Translations under genes and position numbers: made by a program
NCBI RefSeq assembly: GCF_001570545.1
Contig: NZ_BBXD01000021.1
Location: 124,001 to 188,000 of the forward strand
Direction: 5' to 3'
Source of the DNA: Herbidospora mongoliensis
Lineage (GTDB): Bacteria; Actinomycetota; Actinomycetes; Streptosporangiales; Streptosporangiaceae
DNA: 64,000 nucleotides
Part shown: in pieces, positions 1 to 8,236 of the stretch
How positions within the stretch are numbered: the stretch's first letter is position 1
Layout: every line of letters begins with the position of its first letter
The notes under the pieces: model-generated
Databases searched by the model: none
Told to the model about the DNA's origin: nothing
What the model saw: the letters and a program-made list of their open reading frames with translations, nothing else

Positions 1-648
1 CACCATCGCGCACGCGCCGTCAGAGGACGGACAGGTCTCCAGGTAGCGGATCGGCTCCCACAGCATGGGCGTCGACTCGACCATGGCCCGGTCGATCCCG
101 GGGATCTTGAGGTGGGCGTAGGGATTCTTGAGAGCGTTCAACCGGTCCTTGACCGCCACCAGCGCGCCGATGTGATCGGGCGCCCCCGACCGCCGCATGT
201 AGTCGCGGATGTGCGGCGCGAAGTAGCCACCCGCCCCCACGACCAGCGACGACGTGAAGGGGAGATGGGTCGACAGGGCCCACGTGGCGTTCGATTCGCT
301 CTGTTTCTCGTACGCCACCACCAGCACCCGATCGTGCACGCCGCCCTGGATGAGCGAGGCCCCGACCAGGGCGGTCGACCCGCCGACGCTGCCGGCCGTG
401 TGCACCCGCGTCACGGGTTTCCCGGCCGCGCCGAGCGCGTCGGCGAGATAGGCCTCCGGCATCATCACGCCCTCGAACAGGTCGGGCGCCTTGCCGATGA
501 CCACGGCGTCGATGTCGGCGAACGTCAGACCGGCGTCTTCGAGCGCGCGCAGGGCCGCCTCGCGGACCAGGCCCGCCATGGAGACGTCCCGGCGCCGGGT
601 CGTGTAGTGGGTCTGGCCGACCCCGATGACCGCGCAACGATTGCCCAT
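1..648 (-). CDS. Thiolase-like (lipid-transfer/SCP-x type) protein, partial
   Basis: N-terminal 216 residues of a thiolase-fold protein of the actinobacterial Ltp3/Ltp2 type; the C-terminus lies beyond the left edge. It starts MGNRCAVIGVGQTHYT, and its ATG overlaps the stop of the upstream gene by one base (TGATG), so translation is probably coupled. The stretch THTAGSVGGSTALVGA-like region (residues about 84-98, core AGSVGGSTAL) aligns with the CxSG nucleophile loop of true thiolases, but no Cys is there. Related proteins such as Ltp2 are retro-aldolases that cleave steroid side-chain CoA thioesters together with a DUF35 partner, and such a partner is encoded two genes upstream. Role in side-chain shortening is inferred. 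Confidence 0.75.
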   Translation of the reverse strand, partial: MGNRCAVIGVGQTHYTTRRRDVSMAGLVREAALRALEDAGLTFADIDAVVIGKAPDLFEGVMMPEAYLADALGAAGKPVTRVHTAGSVGGSTALVGASLIQGGVHDRVLVVAYEKQSESNATWALSTHLPFTSSLVVGAGGYFAPHIRDYMRRSGAPDHIGALVAVKDRLNALKNPYAHLKIPGIDRAMVESTPMLWEPIRYLETCPSSDGACAMV

Positions 649-1625
649 CACGACTCCCGGGACAGGACGGCGACCAGGTTCTGCTGCAGGCAGGGCCCGC
701 TGGTGGCGTGGGCGACGGCCCTGGCGGCGGTGCCGTCCATGACCCGCCGGGCGGCCTCGCCGATGCGGATGAGCCCGGTCGCCATGACCGGGTTGGCGGC
801 CAGCGGCCCGCCGGAGGGGTTGATGTCGGTGCCGGCCCCGAGGCCGAGCGCCTTGACGAGGATCGTCTCCTCGTGGGCGAACTGGACGTGCAGCTCGGCG
901 ACGTCGACATGGCCCTTGCCGACCCCCGCCGCCGTTGCGGCAGCGGCGGCGGAGGCCGACAGGGCGAGGTCCCTCATGCCCGGATAGTGCGGGTCTATGC
1001 GATGGGCGATGCCATTGATGTACGCGAGGTTCGTGCGCTCCCGGAGCAGATCGCCCGCGACCAGCACGATCGCGGCGGCTCCGTCCGTGATCGGCGCGGT
1101 TTCCACGGGTTCGGGAAGCCTGAGCGCGAACTCATTGGTTTGAGCGGATTCCCAGCTCCGCCGGGCGATCTTCTTGACGTCGCTGCTGACGGCGCTGCCC
1201 TGGAGACCCGCGTACGAGAGCTGGTCGAGGCCGAGCGGCGCCAGGTAGTACGGGTCGAGCTGAAGGGTCATGATCTCGCGCAGGTCGCCCATCGACGACT
1301 TGCCGAAGCCGTAGACCAGGGCCGAGTCGAGGTCGCCGTGCTGTAATCGCACCCACGCCTCGTAGAGGGCGAAGGCCGCGTCCATCTCGACGTGGCTCTC
1401 CTGGATGGGTGGCCAGGCGCCGACCGCGTCGAGGGCCGACACGAACGAGAACGGCGCCCCGGCCAGGTAGTCGCAGCTCCCCGAACAGGTGAAGCCGAAT
1501 TCCTGGAGGCCTGACTGTTCGCGTACAGAGCGGATGATCGGGAGAATCAGCTCCGCCTCCGCCAGCCCGGTGTCGTGGCCGGTGTGCGTGGTCTGCGCGA
1601 ACGCCGCGACGGCGACCGGTCTCAT
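648..1625 (-). CDS. Thiolase-like protein (Ltp4-type), 325 aa
   Basis: The protein begins MRPVAVAAFAQTTH and is a shorter thiolase-fold protein, like the mycobacterial Ltp4 that pairs with Ltp3 and a DUF35 protein. The ATG at 1625 overlaps the TGA of the DUF35 gene by one base. A longer upstream reading frame exists but only shadows the DUF35 gene. Conserved thiolase features include ITDGAAAIVLV and NPSGGPLAANPVMATG. The nucleophile-loop region (around ESHVEMDAAFALYEAW) carries Asp rather than Cys, which argues against classical thiolysis. With the partial gene downstream it probably forms a hetero-complex acting as a CoA-thioester aldolase; this is inference. Confidence 0.75.
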   Translation of the reverse strand: MRPVAVAAFAQTTHTGHDTGLAEAELILPIIRSVREQSGLQEFGFTCSGSCDYLAGAPFSFVSALDAVGAWPPIQESHVEMDAAFALYEAWVRLQHGDLDSALVYGFGKSSMGDLREIMTLQLDPYYLAPLGLDQLSYAGLQGSAVSSDVKKIARRSWESAQTNEFALRLPEPVETAPITDGAAAIVLVAGDLLRERTNLAYINGIAHRIDPHYPGMRDLALSASAAAAATAAGVGKGHVDVAELHVQFAHEETILVKALGLGAGTDINPSGGPLAANPVMATGLIRIGEAARRVMDGTAARAVAHATSGPCLQQNLVAVLSRES

Positions 1626-2476
1626 CACGCCTCCCGTTCCGGCGCGAACCACTTCACGGCCCCGCCCTCGAACACGGCCCGCACCCGCATCCCCTCGACG
1701 ACCTCCGTGGCCGGGATCTCCGCCAGCAGCGCGATGATCGGGATGTCGGCCCCGTCGAGCAGGATGTACGCCGACACGAACGGCACCTGCGGCGCCCGGG
1801 GATCGGGCAGGTTGTTGATCGCGAACGTGGTGACCGTGCCCGACGGCCCGACCTCGAGTTCCTCCTCGATGACCGACCCGCACTGCGGGCACGACAGCCG
1901 GTAGGGCACGTAGACGCTCCGGCACGACGGACACCGGCCCGCGAGGAAGACGTTCCTGGTCAGAGCGTCGAGATAGCGGGCGAGCGCGGCACCGGGCGTC
2001 ACCGTGTACTCGGTCCGCACGTTCGCCACGATCGTGGTCACTTCCGGGACGAAACACTCGATGTCGGTGATCGAGCCGACCCGGTCATGACGCCAGCGCG
2101 GCCACACTCGCAATCCGGTGCGCATCGCCTTCAAAGACCCGCCGTCCACCGCGTGCACCAATGACGTGTCGGCACCGTCGAGCCTGATCAGCGCCCACGC
2201 GAACGGCCGGTCGAGCGGGTGGTTCTTGCGCGGCGCGTCGACCCAGGTCCACTCGCGCACGGTCCCGGCGGGCCCGACCTCGACGAACTCGGGGAGCGTG
2301 GGCTCGCCGGTCAGCGGGTCGTACTCCAGCGGCGGCACCAGCACTTTCTTCGCGGCGGTGCGCACCCCGACGATCCGGCCGGCGCGTAACTCGGTGAGGA
2401 AGCGGCCGATGACCGGCCCGGTCGACCGGGTGTAGCCACCCGGGAACTCCAGCACGTGGTTAGGTTCAGATGGCAC
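1625..2476 (-). CDS. Tandem DUF35 (OB-fold/zinc ribbon) protein, 283 aa
   Basis: Two DUF35-like halves are visible. The first (about residues 35-125) has an OB-fold pattern without cysteines. The second (about 160-280) has a rubredoxin-like ribbon, CPSC...CPQC, followed by an OB-fold (PSGTVTTFAINN, then VPFVSAYILLDG). Such proteins (for example Rv3521 and ChsH2) are obligate partners of thiolase-like aldolases or of MaoC-type hydratases, and this gene sits directly upstream of two thiolase-like genes with overlapping start and stop codons. It overlaps the end of the acyl-CoA synthetase gene by 11 bases, so four genes form one minus-strand operon. The family assignment is firm; the substrate is not known. 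Confidence 0.8.
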   Translation of the reverse strand: MPSEPNHVLEFPGGYTRSTGPVIGRFLTELRAGRIVGVRTAAKKVLVPPLEYDPLTGEPTLPEFVEVGPAGTVREWTWVDAPRKNHPLDRPFAWALIRLDGADTSLVHAVDGGSLKAMRTGLRVWPRWRHDRVGSITDIECFVPEVTTIVANVRTEYTVTPGAALARYLDALTRNVFLAGRCPSCRSVYVPYRLSCPQCGSVIEEELEVGPSGTVTTFAINNLPDPRAPQVPFVSAYILLDGADIPIIALLAEIPATEVVEGMRVRAVFEGGAVKWFAPEREA

Positions 2477-3998
2477 TGGCCCGGCCCTCCCAGTAAGGCG
2501 CCCGGAGTTTGCGTTTCAGCAGCTTGCCGTTGGGTTCGCGCGGCATCTCCTCGATGAAGTCGATGGTCTTGGGCCACTTCATGGTCGACAGCCGCCCCTG
2601 GAGCGAGGCCAGCAGTTCCTCCACGAGCTCCGGCCCGGGAATCACCCCTTCGGCGGGTTCGACGACGGCCTTGATCTGCTCGCCCCACTCGTCGTCGGGG
2701 ATGCCGAACACGGCGACGTCGGCGACCTTGGGGTGGATGAGCAGCTCGTTCTCGATCTCGGCGGGGTAGATGTTGGCCCCGCCCGAGATGATCAGATCGG
2801 CCTTGCGGTCGCACAGGAACAGGAACCCGTCAGCGTCGAGGTAGCCGATGTCGCCGACGGTGAAGAAGTCGCGCAGCCGGTTGGCCTGGGTCTTCTCGGG
2901 GTCGCCCTTGTACTCGAACGCGGCGGCGCCCATCTTCATGTAGATCGTCCCGGGGGTGCCCTGGTCGACGGGGTTCATGTCGTCGTCCACGATCAGGAGC
3001 TGGCTGATGGGCCAGGCGTTGCCGACCGTGCCGGGATGCTTCTTCCAGTCCTCCGGCGACGCGATGGTCCCGCCGCCCTCGGTGGCGGCGTAGTACTCCC
3101 AGACGACGTCGCCCCACCAGTCGAGCATCGCCGACTTCACCGGCACCGGGCAGGGCGCGGCGGCGTGGATCATCCACCGCAGCGACGACAGGTCGTAGCG
3201 GTTCCGGGTCTCCTCCGGTAGCGACAACAGCCGCTTGAAGTGCGTCGGGACCAGGTGGGAGTTGGTGACGCGGTAGCGCTCACACAGCCGCAGCGTCTCC
3301 TCGGCGTCCCACTTGTCCATCAGCACGAGTGTGTGGCCCATGTGCAGCGCGCTGCCGCCGAACTGGGTGACCGCGGTGTGGTAGGCGGGCGCGGTGACGA
3401 GGTGGGCGTTGGGCTGCCCTTCCGTGATGCCGAACAGCCTGAGCAGCGAGGTCATGAGTTCGGCCATGTCGTCAGGATCGAGGCCGCTCAGTCCGCGCCT
3501 GACCCCTTTGGGGCGGCCGGTCGTCCCGGACGTGTAGTGCATGGTCGCGCCCGCGGTTCTGCCCGTGGGCAGGCTCGACGGCCCGGAAGGGATCGGCGAG
3601 AACCCCTCGACCTCCCCGAACGCGAAGCACCGTTCCGGCCCCAGCCCGGCCCGGCCCTTGATCCCCTCGGCGGCGAACCTCTCGTCCACGAAGTAGGCCT
3701 TGGCCTCGCTGTCCTCGACGATGTACGCGATCTCCGGCCCCGTCAGGTGCCAGTTGACCGGGGTGTAGTACCACCCGGCCTGGAGCGCGGCGAGGTAGAG
3801 CGTCAGCCCGTCGGCGCCGTTGGGCACCAGCCCGCAGATCCCGTCCCCCGGCTTGAGGCCGAGGTCGCGCAGCCCGTGCACCAGCCGGTTGGCGCGGGCG
3901 AGCAGGTCACCGGCCTTGTGCTCCGTGCCGTCGGGGTCGATCGCGGCGATCCAGGCGGGGTCGGCCTGCGCCAGGCGCCAGAATCCGAGTGATCCCAT
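2466..3998 (-). CDS. AMP-forming acyl-CoA synthetase (FadD type), 510 aa
   Basis: ANL-superfamily ligase that activates a carboxylic acid to its CoA thioester through an acyl-adenylate. Visible motifs are the P-loop YTSGTTGRPKG, the adenylate motif YYAATEGGG, the hinge GDIGYLDADGFLFLCDR and the C-terminal catalytic lysine region EPNGKLLKRKLR. The ATG at 3998 was chosen because GGAAGGAA lies just upstream; the open frame continues further but crosses the divergent promoter. It is first gene of the operon with DUF35 and thiolase-like genes, and a KstR2-like palindrome lies 14 bases upstream of its start. A steroid or steroid-derived acid is a plausible substrate by context, but a fatty acid cannot be excluded. 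Confidence 0.85.
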   Translation of the reverse strand: MGSLGFWRLAQADPAWIAAIDPDGTEHKAGDLLARANRLVHGLRDLGLKPGDGICGLVPNGADGLTLYLAALQAGWYYTPVNWHLTGPEIAYIVEDSEAKAYFVDERFAAEGIKGRAGLGPERCFAFGEVEGFSPIPSGPSSLPTGRTAGATMHYTSGTTGRPKGVRRGLSGLDPDDMAELMTSLLRLFGITEGQPNAHLVTAPAYHTAVTQFGGSALHMGHTLVLMDKWDAEETLRLCERYRVTNSHLVPTHFKRLLSLPEETRNRYDLSSLRWMIHAAAPCPVPVKSAMLDWWGDVVWEYYAATEGGGTIASPEDWKKHPGTVGNAWPISQLLIVDDDMNPVDQGTPGTIYMKMGAAAFEYKGDPEKTQANRLRDFFTVGDIGYLDADGFLFLCDRKADLIISGGANIYPAEIENELLIHPKVADVAVFGIPDDEWGEQIKAVVEPAEGVIPGPELVEELLASLQGRLSTMKWPKTIDFIEEMPREPNGKLLKRKLRAPYWEGRASAI

Positions 3999-4012
3999 GG
4001 GCGTTCCTTCCA

Positions 4013-4026
4013 AGCAAGCGCTTGAT
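4013..4026. promoter_or_regulatory. KstR2-like operator in divergent promoter
   Basis: AGCAAGCGCTTGAT fits the palindrome AnCAAGnnCTTGnT described for the TetR-family steroid regulator KstR2 (recalled consensus). It lies between the divergently transcribed acyl-CoA synthetase (start 3998) and enoyl-CoA hydratase (start about 4057), where one repressor could control both. No kstR2-like gene is present in this window. The match is read directly; the identity of the regulator is inference. Confidence 0.55.
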
Positions 4027-4056
4027 CTCCGGAGGTCGGCGTCGGACAGTACGTAC

Positions 4057-4866
4057 GTGGAACGCTTGCCGATCAGCACCCCGCACTGCCGAGTCGACCG
4101 CGACGGCCACGTCGTGATCGTGACCATGGACCGCCAGGAGGCGCGCAACGCGCTCTCCACCGACATGCTCGTCGGGCTGGCGGACGCTTGGGCGTACATA
4201 TCCGACCAAAAAGACGTCAGGGTCGGCATCCTGACCGGCGCGGGCGGCACGTTCTGCGCCGGCGCCGACCTCAAGGCCATGGCCGGCCCCAGCGCGGACG
4301 AACAGGTCCGCAAACGGGCCGCCGAGATCCCCAACTACCACTGGCGCGGCCTGCTCCGCGAGGCGATGCCGACCAAACCGATCGTCTGCGCCGTCGAGGG
4401 CTACGCGGTCGCGGGCGGCACCGAGCTGCTCGTCGGCACCGACCTGCGGGTGGTCGCCGAGAGCGCGACGCTGGGCCTGTTCGAGGCCAGGCGGGCGCTG
4501 TTCCCGATGGGCGGCAGCGCGATCCGGCTGACCCGTCAGATCCCCTACGCCTTCGCGATGGACCTGCTGCTCACCGGCCGTGCGGTCGGCGCCCACGAGG
4601 CGCAGCGGATGGGCCTGGTCAACCAGGTCGTGCCCGACGGGCAGGCCCTGGCGAAGGCCCGCGAACTGGCCGACGCCGTGGCCGCCAGCGGCCCGCTGGC
4701 GGTCCAGGCGATCCTGCGGGCCCACCGCGACACGGTCGGGCTGCCGGAGGAGGAGGCGTTGAAGATCTCCGACGCCCTCGGCTGGCCGGTCATCGGCAGC
4801 CAGGACGCCAAGGAGGGCGCGCTGGCCTTCCGGGAGAAGCGGCCCGCCCGCTTCACCGGTCACTGA
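4057..4866 (+). CDS. Enoyl-CoA hydratase/isomerase (crotonase) family, about 269 aa
   Basis: Crotonase-fold protein. The oxyanion-hole segments are GTFCAGADLKAM and KPIVCAVEGYAVAGGTEL, and the C-terminal trimerisation helix region follows LVNQVVPDGQALAKA. The family hydrates or isomerises enoyl-CoA thioesters in beta-oxidation. The start is uncertain: GTG 4057 is the best in-frame choice, with TTG 4066 as an alternative and GGAGG at 4031-4035 rather distant; the open frame extends into the divergent gene. It is transcribed away from the acyl-CoA synthetase and shares its KstR2-like operator. Its 3' end overlaps the convergent flavin enzyme gene by 14 bases. Confidence 0.85.
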   Translation: MERLPISTPHCRVDRDGHVVIVTMDRQEARNALSTDMLVGLADAWAYISDQKDVRVGILTGAGGTFCAGADLKAMAGPSADEQVRKRAAEIPNYHWRGLLREAMPTKPIVCAVEGYAVAGGTELLVGTDLRVVAESATLGLFEARRALFPMGGSAIRLTRQIPYAFAMDLLLTGRAVGAHEAQRMGLVNQVVPDGQALAKARELADAVAASGPLAVQAILRAHRDTVGLPEEEALKISDALGWPVIGSQDAKEGALAFREKRPARFTGH

Positions 4867-5953
4867 TGGCCCGCAGCCGGTCCATGGCCTCGACGTAGCC
4901 CTCGACGAGGTCGAAGATCACCTGCCTGGCCGGTTTGACGTCGTTCATCGCGCCGATGATCTGACCGGCCGGGAAGGTGGCCAGCTCGGTCGCGTCCGAC
5001 CGGCCGATGCGCCGGATCGCGTCGCTGACCAGCATGAACTGGAGCGGCATCGGCAGCGTGCCAGGCGAGTCCGCGGCCTCCCACGCGTCGGTCCACTCGT
5101 TCTTGAGCAGCCGGGCCGGCTTCCCCGTCCACGACCGCGACCGGACGGTGTCCCGCGAGGTGGCCGCGAGGATCCGCCGCCTGGCCATCTCGGGGGTGTC
5201 GGCCTCCTCGACGGTCAGCCAGATCGAGCCCGTCCACACCCCTTCGGCCCCGAGCGCGAGCCCGGCCGCGACCTGCCGCCCGTCGCCGATGCCCCCGGCG
5301 GCCAGCACCGGCACGTCCACCGCGTCGACGACCTGCGGGATCAGCACCATCGTGGAGATCTCGCCGGTGTGCCCGCCCGCCTCGGTACCCTGCGCCACCA
5401 CGAGGTCGACCCCGACCTCGACCTGCTTGATCGCGTGCCGGGGGGTGGACGCGAGCGCCGCGACCTTCACGCCCTTGGCATGGGCCTGCTCGACCACGTC
5501 GGCGGGCGGCGGCCCGAGCGCGTTGGCGAGCAGCGCTATCGGGTGCTTGAGAGCGGTCTCGACCTGGGGCCGCGCGGTGGCGTCGGTCCAGCCGAGCAGC
5601 ACCCGCCCGGCCGCGGTCTCCGACTCGGCCACGCCGTGCCGGGCCAGCAGGTCGTCGACGAACTTCCGGTGCCCCTCGGGGATCATCCCCTGGAGCCGCC
5701 CGACCAGTTCCTCGGGCGCGAAGTCGGCGCCCTCGTAGGAGGCCGGCATGACCACGTCGACGCCGTAGGGCCTGCCGTCGACGTGCTCGTCGATCCAGTT
5801 GAGCTCGGTCTCGAGCTCCTCCGGCGTGAAGTAGAGGGCGCCCAGGACGCCCATGCCCCCGGCCCTGCTGACCGCCGCGACGACATCGCGGCAGTGGCTG
5901 AAGGCGAAGATCGGGAACTCTAGGCCGAACATGTCGGCCGCGCGCGTCCGCAT
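4853..5953 (-). CDS. Nitronate monooxygenase-like flavin enzyme, IpdC-like, 366 aa
   Basis: FMN-binding TIM-barrel protein of the nitronate monooxygenase/2-nitropropane dioxygenase family. It begins MRTRAADMFGLEFPIFAFSH and carries VVAQGTEAGGHTGE and PVLAAGGIGDGRQVAAGLALGAEGV, the phosphate-binding part of the family. The N-terminus with AFSHCRDVVAAVS resembles, as far as I recall, mycobacterial IpdC (Rv3553), which reduces or desaturates ring-derived CoA thioesters during cholesterol ring C/D breakdown. That resemblance and the steroid-type neighbours favour an IpdC-like role over nitronate oxidation. The ATG at 5953 follows a gap rich in AACnnGTT sites. Confidence 0.75.
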   Translation of the reverse strand: MRTRAADMFGLEFPIFAFSHCRDVVAAVSRAGGMGVLGALYFTPEELETELNWIDEHVDGRPYGVDVVMPASYEGADFAPEELVGRLQGMIPEGHRKFVDDLLARHGVAESETAAGRVLLGWTDATARPQVETALKHPIALLANALGPPPADVVEQAHAKGVKVAALASTPRHAIKQVEVGVDLVVAQGTEAGGHTGEISTMVLIPQVVDAVDVPVLAAGGIGDGRQVAAGLALGAEGVWTGSIWLTVEEADTPEMARRRILAATSRDTVRSRSWTGKPARLLKNEWTDAWEAADSPGTLPMPLQFMLVSDAIRRIGRSDATELATFPAGQIIGAMNDVKPARQVIFDLVEGYVEAMDRLRAISDR

Positions 5954-5977
5954 GCCCCGACGCTACAACTGAACTGC

Positions 5978-6028
5978 AACCTGTTCCAGGTCTTGAATCA
6001 GGCCCGGAACAGGTTTATGAAACATGTT
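5978..6028. promoter_or_regulatory. Clustered AACnnGTT sites with a 10-bp inverted repeat
   Basis: Three AACnnGTT words occur at 5978-5985, 6008-6015 and 6021-6028. The first two sit inside a perfect inverted repeat, AACCTGTTCC (5978-5987) and GGAACAGGTT (6006-6015), with an 18-base spacer. AACnnGTT is the core of the KstR-type operator as I recall it. The gap lies just downstream of the acyl-CoA dehydrogenase stop and upstream of the IpdC-like start, where an operator would be expected. Regulator identity is inferred. Confidence 0.45.
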
Positions 6029-6030
6029 CT

Positions 6031-8178
6031 TTACTTCCCCGGCTCGGGGTCGCGGGGCAGGCCCAGCATGCGCTCGCCGATGATGTTGAGCTGCACCTCG
6101 GTGGTGCCGCCGTAGATCGTCATGGCCCGGGTGGCCAGGATCGCCCGGTTCCAGTAGCCGGCGTCGCCGAGCTTCCAGTCGGCCGCCGTCACCGCGGCCG
6201 GGCCGAGCAGGTTCACCGCGCATTCGGAGACGTGCTGCGCGTGCGAGGTCGACAGCAGTTTGCGCACCGACGCGTCGGCGCCCGGCTCGGTCCCGGCGAG
6301 CTGCTTCAGGGTGACCCGCAGCGACAGCGCGTTGATCGAGTGGCCCTCGCAGACGACGCTCGCGAACTCCTGCCGCTCCACCGGCGTCAGCTCCCGGCCG
6401 AGCCGCCCGGCCAGCCCCACCAGGTCGGGGACCGACGCCCCGGTGCCGCCCGCGCCCGACGACAGCGAGACCCGCTCGTTGGACAGCGTGTTGCGGGCCA
6501 CCTTCCAGCCCTGGTTCACCTCGCCGACCACGAGCTCGTCGGGCACGAACACGTCGTCGAAGAAGACCTCGTTGAACAGGTTCTCGCCGGTCATCTCGGT
6601 CAGCGGCCGGACCGTCACGCCGTCGGTCTTCATGTCGACGATGAAGTAGGTGATGCCGTCGTGCTTGGACCCCTCGCTGGACGTGCGGGCGATGAGGATC
6701 CCCCACTCGGCGACGTGCGCGACGCTGGTCCAGATCTTCTGCCCGTTGAGCCGCCAGCCGCCCTCGACCCGTTCGGCCTTCATCTGGACGTTGGCCAGGT
6801 CGGACCCCGCGCCGGGCTCGGAGAACAGCTGGCACCAGATGAGTTCCCCGCTGAGCGTGCGCGGCAGGAAGCGCTGCTGCTGCTCCTCGGTGCCGTACAC
6901 GGCGATCGAGGGCACCACCCACGCGCCGATGATCATCTGCGGCATCTTGAGTCCGGCCGCCTTGATCTCCTGCTGGATCAGCACCTGCTCCAGCGGCGAC
7001 GCGTTCCGGCCCCACGGCCGCGGCAGGTGGGGCATCACGAACCCGGAGGCCGCCAGCGCCCGCTTCTGCTCGATCCCCTCGATCGCGACGATCTCCGCCA
7101 ACTCGGCGCGGATCCGCTCGCGCAGCGGCTCGGCGTCGGCCGGCAGGTCGAGCCGCATCTCCCGGCTCACCCCGGCCAGGCTCTGCCCGGCGACCAGCTC
7201 CTTCCAGTCGGCCGACGACCCCAGGAGCGCCCGGATCGTGAGGGCGCGGCGGAAGTAGAGGTGGGCGTCGTGCTCGAAGGTGTAGCCGATGCCGCCGAAG
7301 GTCTGGATGGCGTCCTTGGCGCACTGCACGGCCGCATCGGGGGCGACCACCCCGGCGATCGCGGCGGCGTAGTCACGCTCGGAACCGGTGGCGCGAGTGG
7401 CGTCCCAGACGGTCGCGCGGGCCTGCTCCAGCACGACCAGCATGCGCGAGATCTTGTGCTTGATCCCCTGGAACTGGCCGATCGGACGGCCGAACTGCTC
7501 CCGGACCTTGGCGTAGTCGGCGGCTGCGGTGACGCACCAGGAGGCGACTCCGATGGCGTCGGCGCCCAGCAGCACGGCGGCCAGGTGGTGCACGGTCTCC
7601 CTGGTCAGACCGTCGAGGGTGCGCCCCTCGACGCCGGACAGTTCGACGCGGGCGACGCCTCTGGTGAGATCGAGCGCCGGGATCGGGGTGATGGTCGCGG
7701 CCGAGGCGTCGATCACGATCCACGACTCGCCGACCGGGAGGACCAGGATGTCGGCCTGCGCGGCTCCCAGCACCTGCTCGGCCACACCCGAGACGGTCCC
7801 GTCACCTGACGCGGTCAGCGCGGCGTCAAGGGCGAGGGCGCCGGTCTTGGTGCCGTCGGCCAGCCCGGCCAGCAAGTCGGACTTCTCATCGGAGGCGTGG
7901 ATCGCGGCGCTGGCCAGCACGGTCGGCACGTAGGGGCCGGGCGCGATCTTCTCCGCCAGGGCCTCGACCGCCACAGCGGCCTCCAGCAGGCCGTAGCCGG
8001 AGCCGCCGACGTCTTCAGGCAGGTGCAGGCCGAGCAGTCCTTGATCGGCGAGGCCGGACCAGAAGGGGGGTCGCTCGTCCGATTCGGCGCGCACGACCTG
8101 CGACGTGATGAACCGGCCCGCCCAGCCGGTCACCGACTCACGCAGTGCTTCGTGCTCTTCGCTCAGCCCGATCGCCAT
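6031..8178 (-). CDS. Fused two-domain acyl-CoA dehydrogenase (FadE34-like), 715 aa
   Basis: Two acyl-CoA dehydrogenase domains are fused head to tail. The N-terminal half (to about residue 330) ends with TFGGIGYTFEHDAHLYFRRA. The C-terminal half carries the FAD-binding stretch WCQLFSEPGAGSDLANV, GWRLNGQKIWTS and the C-terminal YGGTTEVQLNIIGERMLGL. Its length matches FadE34 of Mycobacterium (about 711 aa), a steroid side-chain CoA dehydrogenase, whereas most family members have about 380-400 residues as separate subunits. ATG 8178 was chosen over GTG 8193 because GGAGGGG lies 7 bases upstream. A TAGAAT -10-like hexamer lies at 8217-8222 on the minus strand. Confidence 0.85.
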   Translation of the reverse strand: MAIGLSEEHEALRESVTGWAGRFITSQVVRAESDERPPFWSGLADQGLLGLHLPEDVGGSGYGLLEAAVAVEALAEKIAPGPYVPTVLASAAIHASDEKSDLLAGLADGTKTGALALDAALTASGDGTVSGVAEQVLGAAQADILVLPVGESWIVIDASAATITPIPALDLTRGVARVELSGVEGRTLDGLTRETVHHLAAVLLGADAIGVASWCVTAAADYAKVREQFGRPIGQFQGIKHKISRMLVVLEQARATVWDATRATGSERDYAAAIAGVVAPDAAVQCAKDAIQTFGGIGYTFEHDAHLYFRRALTIRALLGSSADWKELVAGQSLAGVSREMRLDLPADAEPLRERIRAELAEIVAIEGIEQKRALAASGFVMPHLPRPWGRNASPLEQVLIQQEIKAAGLKMPQMIIGAWVVPSIAVYGTEEQQQRFLPRTLSGELIWCQLFSEPGAGSDLANVQMKAERVEGGWRLNGQKIWTSVAHVAEWGILIARTSSEGSKHDGITYFIVDMKTDGVTVRPLTEMTGENLFNEVFFDDVFVPDELVVGEVNQGWKVARNTLSNERVSLSSGAGGTGASVPDLVGLAGRLGRELTPVERQEFASVVCEGHSINALSLRVTLKQLAGTEPGADASVRKLLSTSHAQHVSECAVNLLGPAAVTAADWKLGDAGYWNRAILATRAMTIYGGTTEVQLNIIGERMLGLPRDPEPGK

Positions 8179-8236
8179 TTGGCCCCTCCACACTCGGCAA
8201 TGTGGACAGAATCATATTCTAGAAGAAGCTTCGAGG

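Noticed and set aside
20-910. Long minus-strand frame of 296 codons
   Set aside because: Low-complexity Arg/Pro/Ser translation; it is an out-of-frame shadow of the two thiolase-like genes.
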